A stretch of 64,000 nucleotides of DNA, taken from assembly GCF_001425625.1 (NCBI RefSeq), contig NZ_LMCP01000004.1, positions 143,754-207,753 of the forward strand. Direction: 5' to 3'. This DNA is from Mesorhizobium sp. Root102. GTDB lineage: Bacteria; Pseudomonadota; Alphaproteobacteria; Rhizobiales; Rhizobiaceae. The notes under the pieces are model-generated. The model saw nothing but the letters and a program-made list of their open reading frames with translations. It was not told where the DNA came from and searched no databases. Within the stretch, counting starts at the first letter, position 1. The number at the start of each line of letters is the position of its first letter. The position numbers and the translations under genes are program-made. Shown piece after piece: positions 26,805 to 34,954 of the stretch.

Positions 26805-26825
26805 CAAGCGCGCGTCAATTTGCAG

Positions 26826-26850
26826 GGCTGGCGCGGTCTAGGCGCCAGCC
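26826..26850 (+). terminator. GC hairpin after DUF2853 gene
   Basis: GGCTGGCGC (26826-26834) and GCGCCAGCC (26842-26850) are perfect 9-base inverted arms with a 7-base loop. No T-tract follows, so it may stabilise the 3' end or need Rho rather than terminate alone. Confidence 0.4.
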
Positions 26851-26962
26851 GGTGATGTTGTTGGGGACTGGCTGGCTTCGGGCAGGGCTCACGCTGCTTT
26901 GTGGTGTTCGATTGCCTGCCCGTCAGCTATGATGGCTGGACAACCGAATCGAGCCGGAACCG

Positions 26963-27757
26963 ATGCGCCAGTATCTCGACCTCCTGCAGCATGTGCTGGA
27001 CAACGGCGCTGATCGCGGCGACCGCACCGGCACGGGAACGCGCTCCGTCTTCGGCTACCAGATGCGTTTCGACCTGGCGCGCGGCTTTCCGGTCACCACC
27101 ACCAAGAAGCTGCATCTCAAGTCGATCATCCATGAGCTTTTGTGGTTCCTGGCCGGCGACACCAACATCAAATACCTCACCGATAACGGCGTTTCGATCT
27201 GGGACGAATGGGCCGACGAGAACGGCGATCTCGGCCCGGTCTACGGCAAGCAGTGGCGTTCCTGGCCGGATGGCCATGGCGGCTCGATCGACCAGATCGC
27301 GAATCTTCTCAAGGAGATACGCAAAAATCCTCAATCGCGGCGGCTGATCGTTTCGGCGTGGAATCCGGCCGAGGTGGAAGCGATGGCGCTGCCGCCCTGC
27401 CACTGCCTGTTCCAGTTCTACGTTTCGGAAGGGCGGCTTTCATGCCAACTCTACCAGCGTTCGGCCGATATCTTCCTCGGCGTTCCGTTCAACATCGCTT
27501 CCTACGCACTGCTGACGCTGATGGTGGCGCAGGTCACCGGGCTGAAACCGGGCGATTTTGTCCACACGCTTGGTGACGCGCATCTCTACTCGAACCATTT
27601 CGAGCAGGCGCGCGAGCAATTGCGGCGTACGCCGAGGGCGCTGCCGACGATGTGGATCAATCCGGAGGTGAAGGACCTGTTCGCCTTTCGCTTCGAGGAT
27701 TTCCGGCTGGAAAACTACATCGCCGATGCGTCGATCAAAGCGCCGATCGCTGTCTAA
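26963..27757 (+). CDS. thyA: Thymidylate synthase
   Basis: Methylates dUMP to dTMP with methylene-tetrahydrofolate. It has 264 residues, identical to the E. coli length. The catalytic Cys146 sits in [12 protein letters not shown]. The folate/dUMP motifs [37 protein letters not shown] and [12 protein letters not shown] are all present. Dihydrofolate reductase, its recycling partner, is encoded 5.4 kb downstream with mod, cobF and DUF4424 genes in between. A MITE-like repeat begins four bases after the stop. Confidence 0.97.
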   Translation: MRQYLDLLQHVLDNGADRGDRTGTGTRSVFGYQMRFDLARGFPVTTTKKLHLKSIIHELLWFLAGDTNIKYLTDNGVSIWDEWADENGDLGPVYGKQWRSWPDGHGGSIDQIANLLKEIRKNPQSRRLIVSAWNPAEVEAMALPPCHCLFQFYVSEGRLSCQLYQRSADIFLGVPFNIASYALLTLMVAQVTGLKPGDFVHTLGDAHLYSNHFEQAREQLRRTPRALPTMWINPEVKDLFAFRFEDFRLENYIADASIKAPIAV

Positions 27758-27761
27758 GGCA

Positions 27762-27893
27762 TGTTGATATTCAGGTGATGCCGACCTGCAAAGGGCAGTC
27801 TCCTGCGCTTCCGGTGCTCACGTACGAAATGTACGCTCCGCTCCGGTTCTCGGAACCCACCGTTTTCGACTCGGCCTGACCTGAATCTCAACA
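27762..27893. repeat. MITE-like element, copy A
   Basis: A 132-bp element with 15-base terminal inverted repeats matching 14 of 15: TGTTGATATTCAGGT (27762-27776) and ACCTGAATCTCAACA (27879-27893). Its interior shares ctgcgcttccggtgctcacg, aatgt.cgctccg and a cgactcggcctga-type end with the element at 41257-41369. No coding capacity is seen. It starts four bases after the thyA stop and ends 25 bases from a truncated molbindin-like frame. Confidence 0.7.
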
Positions 27894-27918
27894 CACCTAG
27901 GCCCCAATAGCGGGTTTG

Positions 27919-27984
27919 CACGGTGGCTCCCTTGACGATCACGGTAGTCGTTCCCTTGGGGATGTTGCGGGCACTGATCTTCAT
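27919..27984 (-). pseudogene. Truncated Mop/TOBE molybdate-binding (molbindin-like) protein
   Basis: From an ATG at 27984 with AAAGGGA upstream, the first 22 residues (MKISARNIPKGTTTVIVKGA plus TV) match the start of single-domain molbindins and TOBE domains. After that the frame runs into non-homologous sequence and then the MITE-like element, so the remaining ~45 residues of the domain are missing. It lies directly upstream of, and divergent from, modABC, where an intact molbindin would make sense. Loss by repeat-associated deletion or insertion is inferred. Confidence 0.6.
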
Positions 27985-28071
27985 CGGGGTTCCCTTTCCA
28001 GGGTCTCTCTGCTGATCTTACCGGAACTATCGGTGTCGCATAGACGCTTTCGTAGGGCGTCGGGCCTTCCC

Positions 28072-28097
28072 TTGTTATATTCATCCGGATATATCGG
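28072..28097. promoter_or_regulatory. Candidate ModE-box upstream of modA
   Basis: TTGTTATAT (28072-28080) and ATATATCGG (28089-28097) form an imperfect inverted pair with an 8-base spacer, 48 bases before the modA start. The layout resembles the ModE consensus of opposed TATAT half-sites, and a ModE-type protein is encoded at the end of this cluster. The match is by eye. Confidence 0.5.
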
Positions 28098-28144
28098 TTG
28101 GCAGGCTTCGAGCCGACCGGATTTCAAAGCAGGGAGAGTTTTCC

Positions 28145-28939
28145 ATGACGGGCAAAGGTTTCGGGTTGAGGGCGATCGCCATGGGCGGTTTTGCTGCGAC
28201 TTTGATGGCCGTCGTGCCGGCAGCACATGCGGAAGACAAAGTGGTGGTGTTTGCCGCGGCCAGCCTCAAGGACGCGCTCGACGCGGTGAACAAGGCCTGC
28301 GAGGCCGATGTCGGCGAGGCCGCGACCGTTTCCTACGCCGCAAGCTCGGCGCTGGCGAAGCAGATCGAGGGCGGGGCGCCGGCCGACATCTTCATCTCGG
28401 CCGACCTCGACTGGATGAAATATCTGTCCGACAAGAAGCTGATCAATCCCGACACAGAAGTGAAGCTGCTCGGCAACGAGATCGTGCTGGTGGCGCCGAA
28501 GGACTCGACTGTTGAGACCAAGATCGAGAGGGGCTTCGACCTCGCCAAGCTGATCGGCGACGGCAAGCTCGCCATGGGCGATTTCAAGGCGGTGCCGGCC
28601 GGCAGATACGGCAAGGCCGCACTCGAATCGCTTGGTGTCTGGTCCTCGGTCGAAGGCAAGGTGGCGCAGGCCGAGAATGTGCGCGCCGCGCTGAAGCTGG
28701 TTTCGACGGGCGAAGCAGCCCTTGGCCTCGTGTACGCCACCGACGCGCATGCCGAAAAGGGCGTCAAGGTGGTCGGCACCTTCCCGGAGGATTCGCATCC
28801 GCCGATCATCTATCCGGTTGCCCAGACCGCCGATTCGAAGGACAAGGATACGCCGGCTTTCCTGAAATGCCTGCAGTCGGCCGAGGCCGGCGCGCTGTTC
28901 AAGGATCAGGGTTTTACCGTGCTCGCGCCGAGCAACTGA
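28145..28939 (+). CDS. modA: Molybdate-binding periplasmic protein
   Basis: 264 residues with a cleavable signal peptide (basic MTGKGFGLR, hydrophobic core, cut near AHA/ED at ~30). The mature part opens VVVFAAASLKDALDAV, the ModA hallmark, with the oxyanion contacts Ser in AASLKDAL and YAASSALAKQIEGGAPADIF. It captures molybdate (or tungstate) for ModB/ModC. It is first in the operon, with a candidate ModE box upstream and modB 24 bases downstream. Confidence 0.95.
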   Translation: MTGKGFGLRAIAMGGFAATLMAVVPAAHAEDKVVVFAAASLKDALDAVNKACEADVGEAATVSYAASSALAKQIEGGAPADIFISADLDWMKYLSDKKLINPDTEVKLLGNEIVLVAPKDSTVETKIERGFDLAKLIGDGKLAMGDFKAVPAGRYGKAALESLGVWSSVEGKVAQAENVRAALKLVSTGEAALGLVYATDAHAEKGVKVVGTFPEDSHPPIIYPVAQTADSKDKDTPAFLKCLQSAEAGALFKDQGFTVLAPSN

Positions 28940-28963
28940 GTTCCAAGGGGCTTCATCTCGCAT

Positions 28964-29668
28964 ATGAACTGGCTGCTGGACCTCACTCCCGACGAATGGA
29001 ATGCGGTCCGGCTGTCCATCAAGGTGGCGACGGTGGCGATGCTCGCCAGCCTGCCGCCGGGCATATTGATCGCGCTGCTGCTTGCGCGAGGGCAATTCTG
29101 GGGCAAGACGCTGCTCAATGGGCTGGTGCATCTGCCGCTGATCCTGCCACCCGTGGTGACCGGCTATTTGCTGCTGCTGACCTTTGGCCGGCGCGGCCCG
29201 GCCGGCGCCTTCCTGGCCGAGCATTTCGGTATTGTTTTCTCCTTCCGCTGGACGGGTGCGGCACTCGCTTGCGGCATCATGGGCTTTCCCCTGATGGTGC
29301 GGGCGATCAGGCTGTCGATCGAGGCGGTGGACCGCAAGATGGAAGCGGCGGCGGGAACGCTCGGCGCCAATCCACTCTGGGTGTTCGCCACCATCACGCT
29401 GCCGCTGATCCTGCCTGGGCTGATCGCCGGCGCCATCCTGGCCTTCGCCAAGGCGATGGGCGAGTTCGGCGCGACCATCACTTTCGTCTCCAACATTCCC
29501 AATGAGACGCAGACATTGCCGTCGGCGATCTACACCTTCACGCAGGTGCCGGGTGGCGATGAAGGCGCGCTTCGTCTGACGCTGATTTCCATCGTCATTT
29601 CGATGGCCGCACTGGTGGCTTCGGAAGTGCTGGCGCGGCGTGTCGGCCGGCGGATGGACATCGAATGA
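28964..29668 (+). CDS. modB: Molybdate ABC transporter permease
   Basis: 234 residues with five or six membrane helices. The EAA loop for contact with the ATPase is visible as EAAAGTLGANPLWVFATITL, and the GAxLAFAKAMGEFGATI segment is characteristic of ModB. It forms the inner-membrane channel of ModABC. Its stop overlaps the ATG of modC (ATGA). Confidence 0.95.
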   Translation: MNWLLDLTPDEWNAVRLSIKVATVAMLASLPPGILIALLLARGQFWGKTLLNGLVHLPLILPPVVTGYLLLLTFGRRGPAGAFLAEHFGIVFSFRWTGAALACGIMGFPLMVRAIRLSIEAVDRKMEAAAGTLGANPLWVFATITLPLILPGLIAGAILAFAKAMGEFGATITFVSNIPNETQTLPSAIYTFTQVPGGDEGALRLTLISIVISMAALVASEVLARRVGRRMDIE

Positions 29669-30777
29669 GCGTTCTCGTCGACATCAGCCACCGGCTGGGC
29701 GGTTTCGCCATCGACGCCCGCTTCGAGAGTGCCGGGCGGCTGACGGCGCTGTTCGGGCCGTCGGGGTCGGGCAAGACCACGCTGATCAACATGATCGCCG
29801 GGCTAATCCGGCCCGAAGAGGGACGCATCGAGGTCGACGGCCGCGTGCTGGTCGACACGGATGCCGGCATTTTCGTGCCGAAGCACAAGCGCCGTATCGG
29901 CATGGTGTTCCAGGATGCGCGTCTGTTTCCGCATATGAGCGTGGCCAGCAATCTGCGTTACGGCCTCTGGTTCACGCCGCCGGCGCAGCGCTATGCGGAT
30001 ATGGCTGCCGTCGTCGAGCTGCTCGGCATTGGCCCGCTGCTGGACCGGCGGCCGGCAAAGCTCTCGGGCGGCGAGAAGCAGCGCGTGGCGATCGGCCGGG
30101 CACTTCTGGCCAGCCCCAGACTGCTCCTCATGGACGAGCCGTTGGCCTCGCTCGACGAGGCGCGCAAGGCCGAAATCCTGCCCTATATCGAACGGCTGCG
30201 CGATGAGACGAAAATCCCGATCGTCTATGTCAGCCATTCCGTCGCCGAGGTGGCGCGGCTGGCCAGCGACGTGGTGATGCTGGCGCAAGGCAATATCATC
30301 GCCAGCGGACCGACCGAGGCCGTGATGCAAAGGCTCGACCTGTTGCCGGTGGAAGAGCGCGGCGAAGGCGGCGCTGTGCTGGACACCAGGGTGCTGCGTC
30401 ATGACGAGACTTTCGGCATGACCGTGCTCGGCTCGGCGGCAGGCGAGATCCGCGTGCCGCGGCTGGCGGTGAAGGCGGGGGCGCCGGTGCGCGTTCGCAT
30501 CCGTGCCCGCGATGTGATGATCGCCACCGAACATCCGGCAGGCCTCAGCGCGCTCAACATCCTGCCGGGAACCATTACCGCGATAAGCCCCGGTGAGGGT
30601 CCGGCGGTCGAGGTCGGTATCGACTGCAACGGCGCAACCGTGCTTGCCCGCATCACCGAACAGTCGCGGCAGACGCTGAAGCTCCATCTTGGCGGCAGGG
30701 TTTTCGCGGTGGTCAAGACAGTGAGCTTCGACAGGGCCAACACCGGCGTCGGGCTGCCCGCCGAGGCGGATGGATGA
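29665..30777 (+). CDS. modC: Molybdate ABC transporter ATPase
   Basis: 370 residues. Walker A GPSGSGKT (31-38), signature LSGGEKQRVAIGRALL, Walker B LLLMDEPLASLD and the switch His in VSHSVAEV are all intact. The last ~70 residues form a Mop/TOBE molybdate-sensing domain (SALNILPGTITAI... GATVLARITEQS). It powers molybdate uptake and is translationally coupled to modB. Because ModC keeps its own Mop domain, feedback by molybdate does not need the broken molbindin upstream. Confidence 0.95.
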   Translation: MSVLVDISHRLGGFAIDARFESAGRLTALFGPSGSGKTTLINMIAGLIRPEEGRIEVDGRVLVDTDAGIFVPKHKRRIGMVFQDARLFPHMSVASNLRYGLWFTPPAQRYADMAAVVELLGIGPLLDRRPAKLSGGEKQRVAIGRALLASPRLLLMDEPLASLDEARKAEILPYIERLRDETKIPIVYVSHSVAEVARLASDVVMLAQGNIIASGPTEAVMQRLDLLPVEERGEGGAVLDTRVLRHDETFGMTVLGSAAGEIRVPRLAVKAGAPVRVRIRARDVMIATEHPAGLSALNILPGTITAISPGEGPAVEVGIDCNGATVLARITEQSRQTLKLHLGGRVFAVVKTVSFDRANTGVGLPAEADG

Positions 30778-30858
30778 TCACCGCTATGTCTTTTTGGAAT
30801 AGCGGTTTCGCCAGGGAGCTTCTAGAATGGGATCGGGTGTGACCGCGGAGGAGCAAAA

Positions 30859-31200
30859 ATGCCGTCGCTGAGCTTGCGGATAAATCTCGACCCCAACGGA
30901 CGCATCGGACCCGGCAAGGTCGAACTCCTGGAACAGATTGCCGCCTTCGGCTCGATCTCGGCCGCGGCGCGCGGCATGGAGATGTCCTACAAGCACGCCT
31001 GGGACCTGGTCGAGGACATGAACCGGGTGTTCGGCAAGCCGCTGGTGGCGGCGCAGACCGGTGGCCGCAAGGGCGGCGGTGCGCAACTGACGGCCGTGGG
31101 GCTGGCAGTGGTCAGCCGCTTCCGCGCCATCGAGCGTGCGGCGGCCGCCGCGGCAGCGACGCATATGGAGGCACTGCAGGCGGAGATTGATGCTGGATAG
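30859..31200 (+). CDS. ModE-type winged-helix regulator lacking molybdate domains
   Basis: 113 residues. It matches the N-terminal DNA-binding part of ModE: GPGKVELLEQIAAFGSISAA, RGMEMSYKHAWDLVEDM and the GGRKGGGAQLT wing. The C-terminal di-Mop sensor of enterobacterial ModE is absent, so this is the one-domain form found in many alphaproteobacteria. It follows modC by 81 bases and probably represses modABC through the TATAT-type site. How it senses molybdate is open. Confidence 0.85.
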   Translation: MPSLSLRINLDPNGRIGPGKVELLEQIAAFGSISAAARGMEMSYKHAWDLVEDMNRVFGKPLVAAQTGGRKGGGAQLTAVGLAVVSRFRAIERAAAAAAATHMEALQAEIDAG

Positions 31201-31210
31201 GGAGTAGGGA

Positions 31211-31996
31211 CTAGTCGTCTTCTCCTGACTTGCGCAGCAGATAGGTGTCCATGATCCAGCCCTTTCTTTTGCGGGCTTCTTCCCTCGTCTTCTCAATTTC
31301 TTCGCCGACATCGCCTAGGCGGCCGGAGAGGGTGATTTCGTCCTTAGTGCCGAGATAAGCGCCCCAGTGGATGATCAGATCCTTGTCGGCCAGCGTGTTG
31401 AAGGCGCATTTGCCGTCCAGCAGGACGACCGCGCTGCCGGCATTGTCCGGCATGCCTTCCTCGGTCAGGCGGCGGCCGGTGGTGATGAGGACGGAATCGC
31501 CAATGCGATTCAGAGCCATCTTGTGGCTGGCGGCAAGTGCCTGGACAGCGGTGATGCCAGGTATCACCTCAAGCTCGAACGCGACATTGCCTCGCAAGCG
31601 CACGCGCTCGAGGATGCGCAACGCGCTATCATAGAGCGAAGGATCGCCCCAGATCAGGAAGGCACCGCAGCCATCCTCTGCAATCTCGTCGCGGATCAGG
31701 CTCTCGTAGATCGCGGCGATGGCTTCATGCCAATCATCGACGGTCGAGCGATAGGAGAGGTCCGGCCCATTTTCTACTGGCAGGTCGCGCACGGGCACGT
31801 CGAATTCGACACGGCGTGACTTCGGATTGGTGACGAAGCGGTCGCAGATATGACGGCGCAGCTCGGCAAGGTCGTTCTTTTTCTCCCCCTTGTCGGGAAT
31901 GAAAAGCACATCTGCCTGGTTCAGGCCTGATATGGCCTGAACGGTCATATGGTCGGCATTGCCGGCGCCGATGCCGATGACGAGAAGCTTGCGCAT
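31211..31996 (-). CDS. cobF: Precorrin-6A synthase (deacetylating)
   Basis: 261 residues from the ATG at 31996, with GGAG seven bases upstream. It is a SAM-dependent tetrapyrrole methylase: LLVIGIGAGNADHMTVQA at the N-terminus, GAFLIWGDPSLYDSALRI in the middle and EVIPGITAVQALAAS. CobF methylates C-1 of precorrin-5 and releases acetate in the aerobic cobalamin pathway. The rest of the cob genes are not in the window. It is convergent with the ModE-type gene. Confidence 0.9.
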   Translation of the reverse strand: MRKLLVIGIGAGNADHMTVQAISGLNQADVLFIPDKGEKKNDLAELRRHICDRFVTNPKSRRVEFDVPVRDLPVENGPDLSYRSTVDDWHEAIAAIYESLIRDEIAEDGCGAFLIWGDPSLYDSALRILERVRLRGNVAFELEVIPGITAVQALAASHKMALNRIGDSVLITTGRRLTEEGMPDNAGSAVVLLDGKCAFNTLADKDLIIHWGAYLGTKDEITLSGRLGDVGEEIEKTREEARKRKGWIMDTYLLRKSGEDD

Positions 31997-32140
31997 GGAC
32001 GAACTCCTGCCCGATCGGAACCTGTTAGTCCAGACCGCGTGGTCCAGACCCGTTTGGTGCGCCCGCGAATGCGGAAGGGCTTTGAAACGCGACATTGAAA
32101 CGGCTAGGGTCGTCAGGGCATTCTAGCCGAGGGGGCTTCC

Positions 32141-33142
32141 ATGTTGCGATATGTTCTGACCGCCGTGCTGGCCCTGTCGGCCGCGCCCGCCCTTGCCAAT
32201 GATTCGGTTGCCGAACTTGGCACCGGCGGCCTGATCCTGTCGCGCAGCGACGCCGTGGCGATGCAAAGCGAGGACCTCTTCATCTCGCCGGAAAAGGTGA
32301 CGGTCGACTACGTCTTCCACAACAACACAGACAAGGACGTCGACGCCATCGTAGCTTTCCCGATGCCCGATATCTCAGGCAATCCCGAAGAGATCCCGGC
32401 GATCCCTGAAAATCAGAGCGACAATTTTCTCGGTTTCGAGGTGACGACCGATGGCGCGCCGGCAAAGCCGCAGCTCGAGCAGAAGGTTTTGGCGCTCGGC
32501 ATCGACGTCAGCGCCGAGCTGAAGGCGCAGAATGTGCCATTCTATCCATTCGGCGATGCGGCGCAGGCGGCCCTGGCGAAGCTGCCGCAGGCGGTTACCG
32601 ATGATTGGGTCAATCGCGGCATCATCATCGAGGACAGCGGCAGCGACGGCACCGAGACGAACAAGGTCTACACGCCGTTCTGGCAATTGCGTTCGACCTA
32701 TTGGTGGCGTTCGACCTTTCCGGCCAACAAGGACGTCCACGTGTCCCACCGCTACAAGCCGAGCGTCGGCGGCACGTCTTCGGTCAGCTTTTTCTACGAC
32801 GACAAGTTCCAGGGGCAGTACGCCACCTACAAGACGCGCTACTGCATGGACGACACATTCGAGAACGCGGTGCGCAAGGCGGCCAAGGATGGTCCAGACG
32901 GCTATCCGCAGTACAACGAAAGCCGCATCGCTTATATCCTGACCACTGGCGGCAACTGGGCGGCAGGCACGATCGGCAAGTTCAAGCTGACGGTCGACAA
33001 GGGCAATCCGAGAGCCCTGGTCTCGTTCTGCGGCGACAATGTCAAAAAGGTCGGGCCGACGACATTCGAGATGACGGCGGATGATTTCTATCCCGAGCAC
33101 GACATCGACATCCTGATCCTCGATCCAACGGACGGCAACTGA
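32141..33142 (+). CDS. DUF4424 family exported protein
   Basis: 333 residues with a signal peptide (LTAVLALSAAPALAND, cut near residue 20). The mature part has the DUF4424 pattern: AELGTGGLILSRSDAVAMQS, EKVTVDYVFHNNTDKDVDAI and a late RYKPSVGGTS with paired cysteines (YCMDDTF, SFCGDN). A periplasmic beta-rich protein of unknown role. Its TGA stop overlaps the ATG of the dihydrofolate reductase gene by one base, so the two are coupled, though no functional link is known. Confidence 0.85.
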   Translation: MLRYVLTAVLALSAAPALANDSVAELGTGGLILSRSDAVAMQSEDLFISPEKVTVDYVFHNNTDKDVDAIVAFPMPDISGNPEEIPAIPENQSDNFLGFEVTTDGAPAKPQLEQKVLALGIDVSAELKAQNVPFYPFGDAAQAALAKLPQAVTDDWVNRGIIIEDSGSDGTETNKVYTPFWQLRSTYWWRSTFPANKDVHVSHRYKPSVGGTSSVSFFYDDKFQGQYATYKTRYCMDDTFENAVRKAAKDGPDGYPQYNESRIAYILTTGGNWAAGTIGKFKLTVDKGNPRALVSFCGDNVKKVGPTTFEMTADDFYPEHDIDILILDPTDGN

Positions 33143-33660
33143 TGCACGTCGCAATCTACGTTGCCATTGCCGAGAACGGCGTGATCGGGCGAGACGGCGG
33201 GTTGCCCTGGCGGCTCTCCACCGACCTCAAGCGCTTCAAGGCCGATACGATGGGCAAGCCCATCATCATGGGCCGCAAGACCTATGTGGGCATCGGCCGG
33301 CCGCTGCCGGGCAGGCTGAACATCGTCGTCACCCGCGACAAGGCCTGGCGCGCCGAGGGCGTCGAGGTGGCGCATTCGCTCGAAGCCGCGATCCAGCTGG
33401 CAACGGTGCGCGGGCGCTGCATGGTCGGTGTGGACGAGGTCTGCGTCATCGGCGGCGGCGAAATCTATGCCCAGGCGCTGTTGCTGGCTGACCGGCTGCA
33501 CGTCACCCATGTGCTGGCAGCGGTCGACGGCGATGCGCATTTCCCGCGGATCGATCCGGATTCCTGGCGCGTTGTCAGCTCGCAGGAGGTTCCAGCCGGG
33601 GAAAAGGACAGCCACGCGACGCGCTATTCGGTTTACGAGCGCGGCCGCGAGAGACATTGA
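33142..33660 (+). CDS. folA: Dihydrofolate reductase
   Basis: Reduces dihydrofolate to tetrahydrofolate with NADPH. 172 residues, slightly longer than the usual ~160. Recognised from YVAIAENGVIGRDGGLPWRL (acidic Asp in place beside the Leu-Pro-Trp loop), MGKPIIMGRKTY, GRPLPGR, and the NADPH-binding VIGGGEIYAQAL. It starts on the last base of the DUF4424 stop codon and functions with ThyA encoded upstream. Confidence 0.95.
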   Translation: MHVAIYVAIAENGVIGRDGGLPWRLSTDLKRFKADTMGKPIIMGRKTYVGIGRPLPGRLNIVVTRDKAWRAEGVEVAHSLEAAIQLATVRGRCMVGVDEVCVIGGGEIYAQALLLADRLHVTHVLAAVDGDAHFPRIDPDSWRVVSSQEVPAGEKDSHATRYSVYERGRERH

Positions 33661-33734
33661 ATGATAAATGGGGCATTGAAGGAAGACAAAGGGTCGCGAC
33701 CGGACCAAATCGGACGAAGTCGACAACGCATCGC

Positions 33735-33760
33735 GTTGAAAGCGCCTCGTGGCGTCCCTA
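33735..33760 (+). promoter_or_regulatory. Candidate heat-shock (RpoH-type) promoter of hflK
   Basis: TTGAAA (33735-33740) and CCTAT (33756-33760) are separated by 15 bases, about 70 bases before the hflK start. This resembles the alphaproteobacterial sigma-32 pattern (cTTGAAA, CCtAT). The downstream genes are envelope proteases and protease regulators, which fits. Judged by eye only. Confidence 0.4.
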
Positions 33761-33829
33761 TAGAAGAACGATACTGGATTTTGCGCCGTAATACCGGCGC
33801 TTGAGGGAATTCCAAGCGAAAGGACATTC

Positions 33830-34954
33830 ATGCCCTGGAACGATAAGAGCGGCGGTGGCGGCGGCCCATGGGGCGGCGGCGGCGGCAATCAGGGACCCTG
33901 GGGGCAGGGACCAAAGGGACCGAGCGGCCCACAAGGCTCGCCTCCCGATCTCGAAGACATTATCCGCCGCGGCCAGGACCGGCTGAGGCGCGCTCTGCCG
34001 GGTGGCGGTGGCGCAAGCCCGGCTATTTTCGCGCTGATCGCGGCGGCACTCGTGGTGCTGTGGGCGTTCAAGGCGGTTTACACCGTGCAGCCCGACGAGG
34101 TCGCGGTCGAACTGCGCTTCGGCAAGCCGAAGGCCGAACTGTCGCAGCCCGGCCTGCATTTCCATTGGTGGCCGCTCGAAACCGTCGAGACAGCCAAGAT
34201 TTCCGAGCAGCTCGTCGATATCGGCGGCGGCGGCGCGACGAGTGGCAACACGTCCGGGCTGATGCTTACCGGCGACCAGAACATCGTCAACGTCCAGTTC
34301 TCGGTGGCCTATCAGGTCTCCGACCCGCGCGCGTATCTGTTCGACGTGTCCGATCCCGACGGCATGCTGCGGCAGGTTGCCGAAAGCGCCATGCGTGAAG
34401 CCGTCGGCCGCCGGCCGGCGCAGGACATCTTCCGCGACGACCGCCAGGGCATTGCCGCCTCGGTGCGTGAAATCATCCAGACGACGCTGGACGGCTACAA
34501 GGCCGGTCTCAACGTCAATGCCGTCTCGATCGAGGATGCGGCACCGCCACGCGAAGTGGCCGATGCGTTCGACGAGGTGCAGCGCGCCGAGCAGGACGAA
34601 GACAAGTTCGTCGAGCAGGCCAATCAGTACTCCAACCAGAAGCTCGGCCAGGCACGCGGCGAGGCCGCACAGATCCGCGAAGACGCGGCCGCCTACAAGA
34701 ACCGGGTCGTGCAGGAAGCCGAAGGCGAGGCGCAGCGCTTCATCTCGGTCTATAACGAGTATGCCAAGGCGCCCGACGTGACACGCAAGCGCCTCTACCT
34801 CGAAACCATGGAGAAGGTTCTGAAGGATTCCACCAAGGTCATCGTCGAGCAAGGCAACGGGCAGGGTGTTGTGCCCTATCTGCCGCTGCCGGCATTGCAG
34901 CCGAAAGCGCCGCCACCAGCCGCTCCTGCTGGCGCTACGGGAGGTAACCAGTGA
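33830..34954 (+). CDS. hflK: FtsH protease modulator HflK
   Basis: 374 residues. A very Gly-rich N-terminus (KSGGGGGPWGGGGGN) precedes one membrane helix (residues ~65-83) and an SPFH/band-7 domain (VQPDEVAVELRFGKP), then a long coiled coil and a Pro/Ala tail. With HflC it forms the large cage that surrounds FtsH in the inner membrane and limits its access to substrates. It is followed directly by hflC with stop and start overlapping. Confidence 0.93.
   Translation: MPWNDKSGGGGGPWGGGGGNQGPWGQGPKGPSGPQGSPPDLEDIIRRGQDRLRRALPGGGGASPAIFALIAAALVVLWAFKAVYTVQPDEVAVELRFGKPKAELSQPGLHFHWWPLETVETAKISEQLVDIGGGGATSGNTSGLMLTGDQNIVNVQFSVAYQVSDPRAYLFDVSDPDGMLRQVAESAMREAVGRRPAQDIFRDDRQGIAASVREIIQTTLDGYKAGLNVNAVSIEDAAPPREVADAFDEVQRAEQDEDKFVEQANQYSNQKLGQARGEAAQIREDAAAYKNRVVQEAEGEAQRFISVYNEYAKAPDVTRKRLYLETMEKVLKDSTKVIVEQGNGQGVVPYLPLPALQPKAPPPAAPAGATGGNQ

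Noticed and set aside
27754..27984. 76-residue minus-strand protein downstream of modA start region taken as a whole gene
   Set aside because: Only its first 22 residues look like a molbindin; the remainder is translation of the MITE-like repeat.
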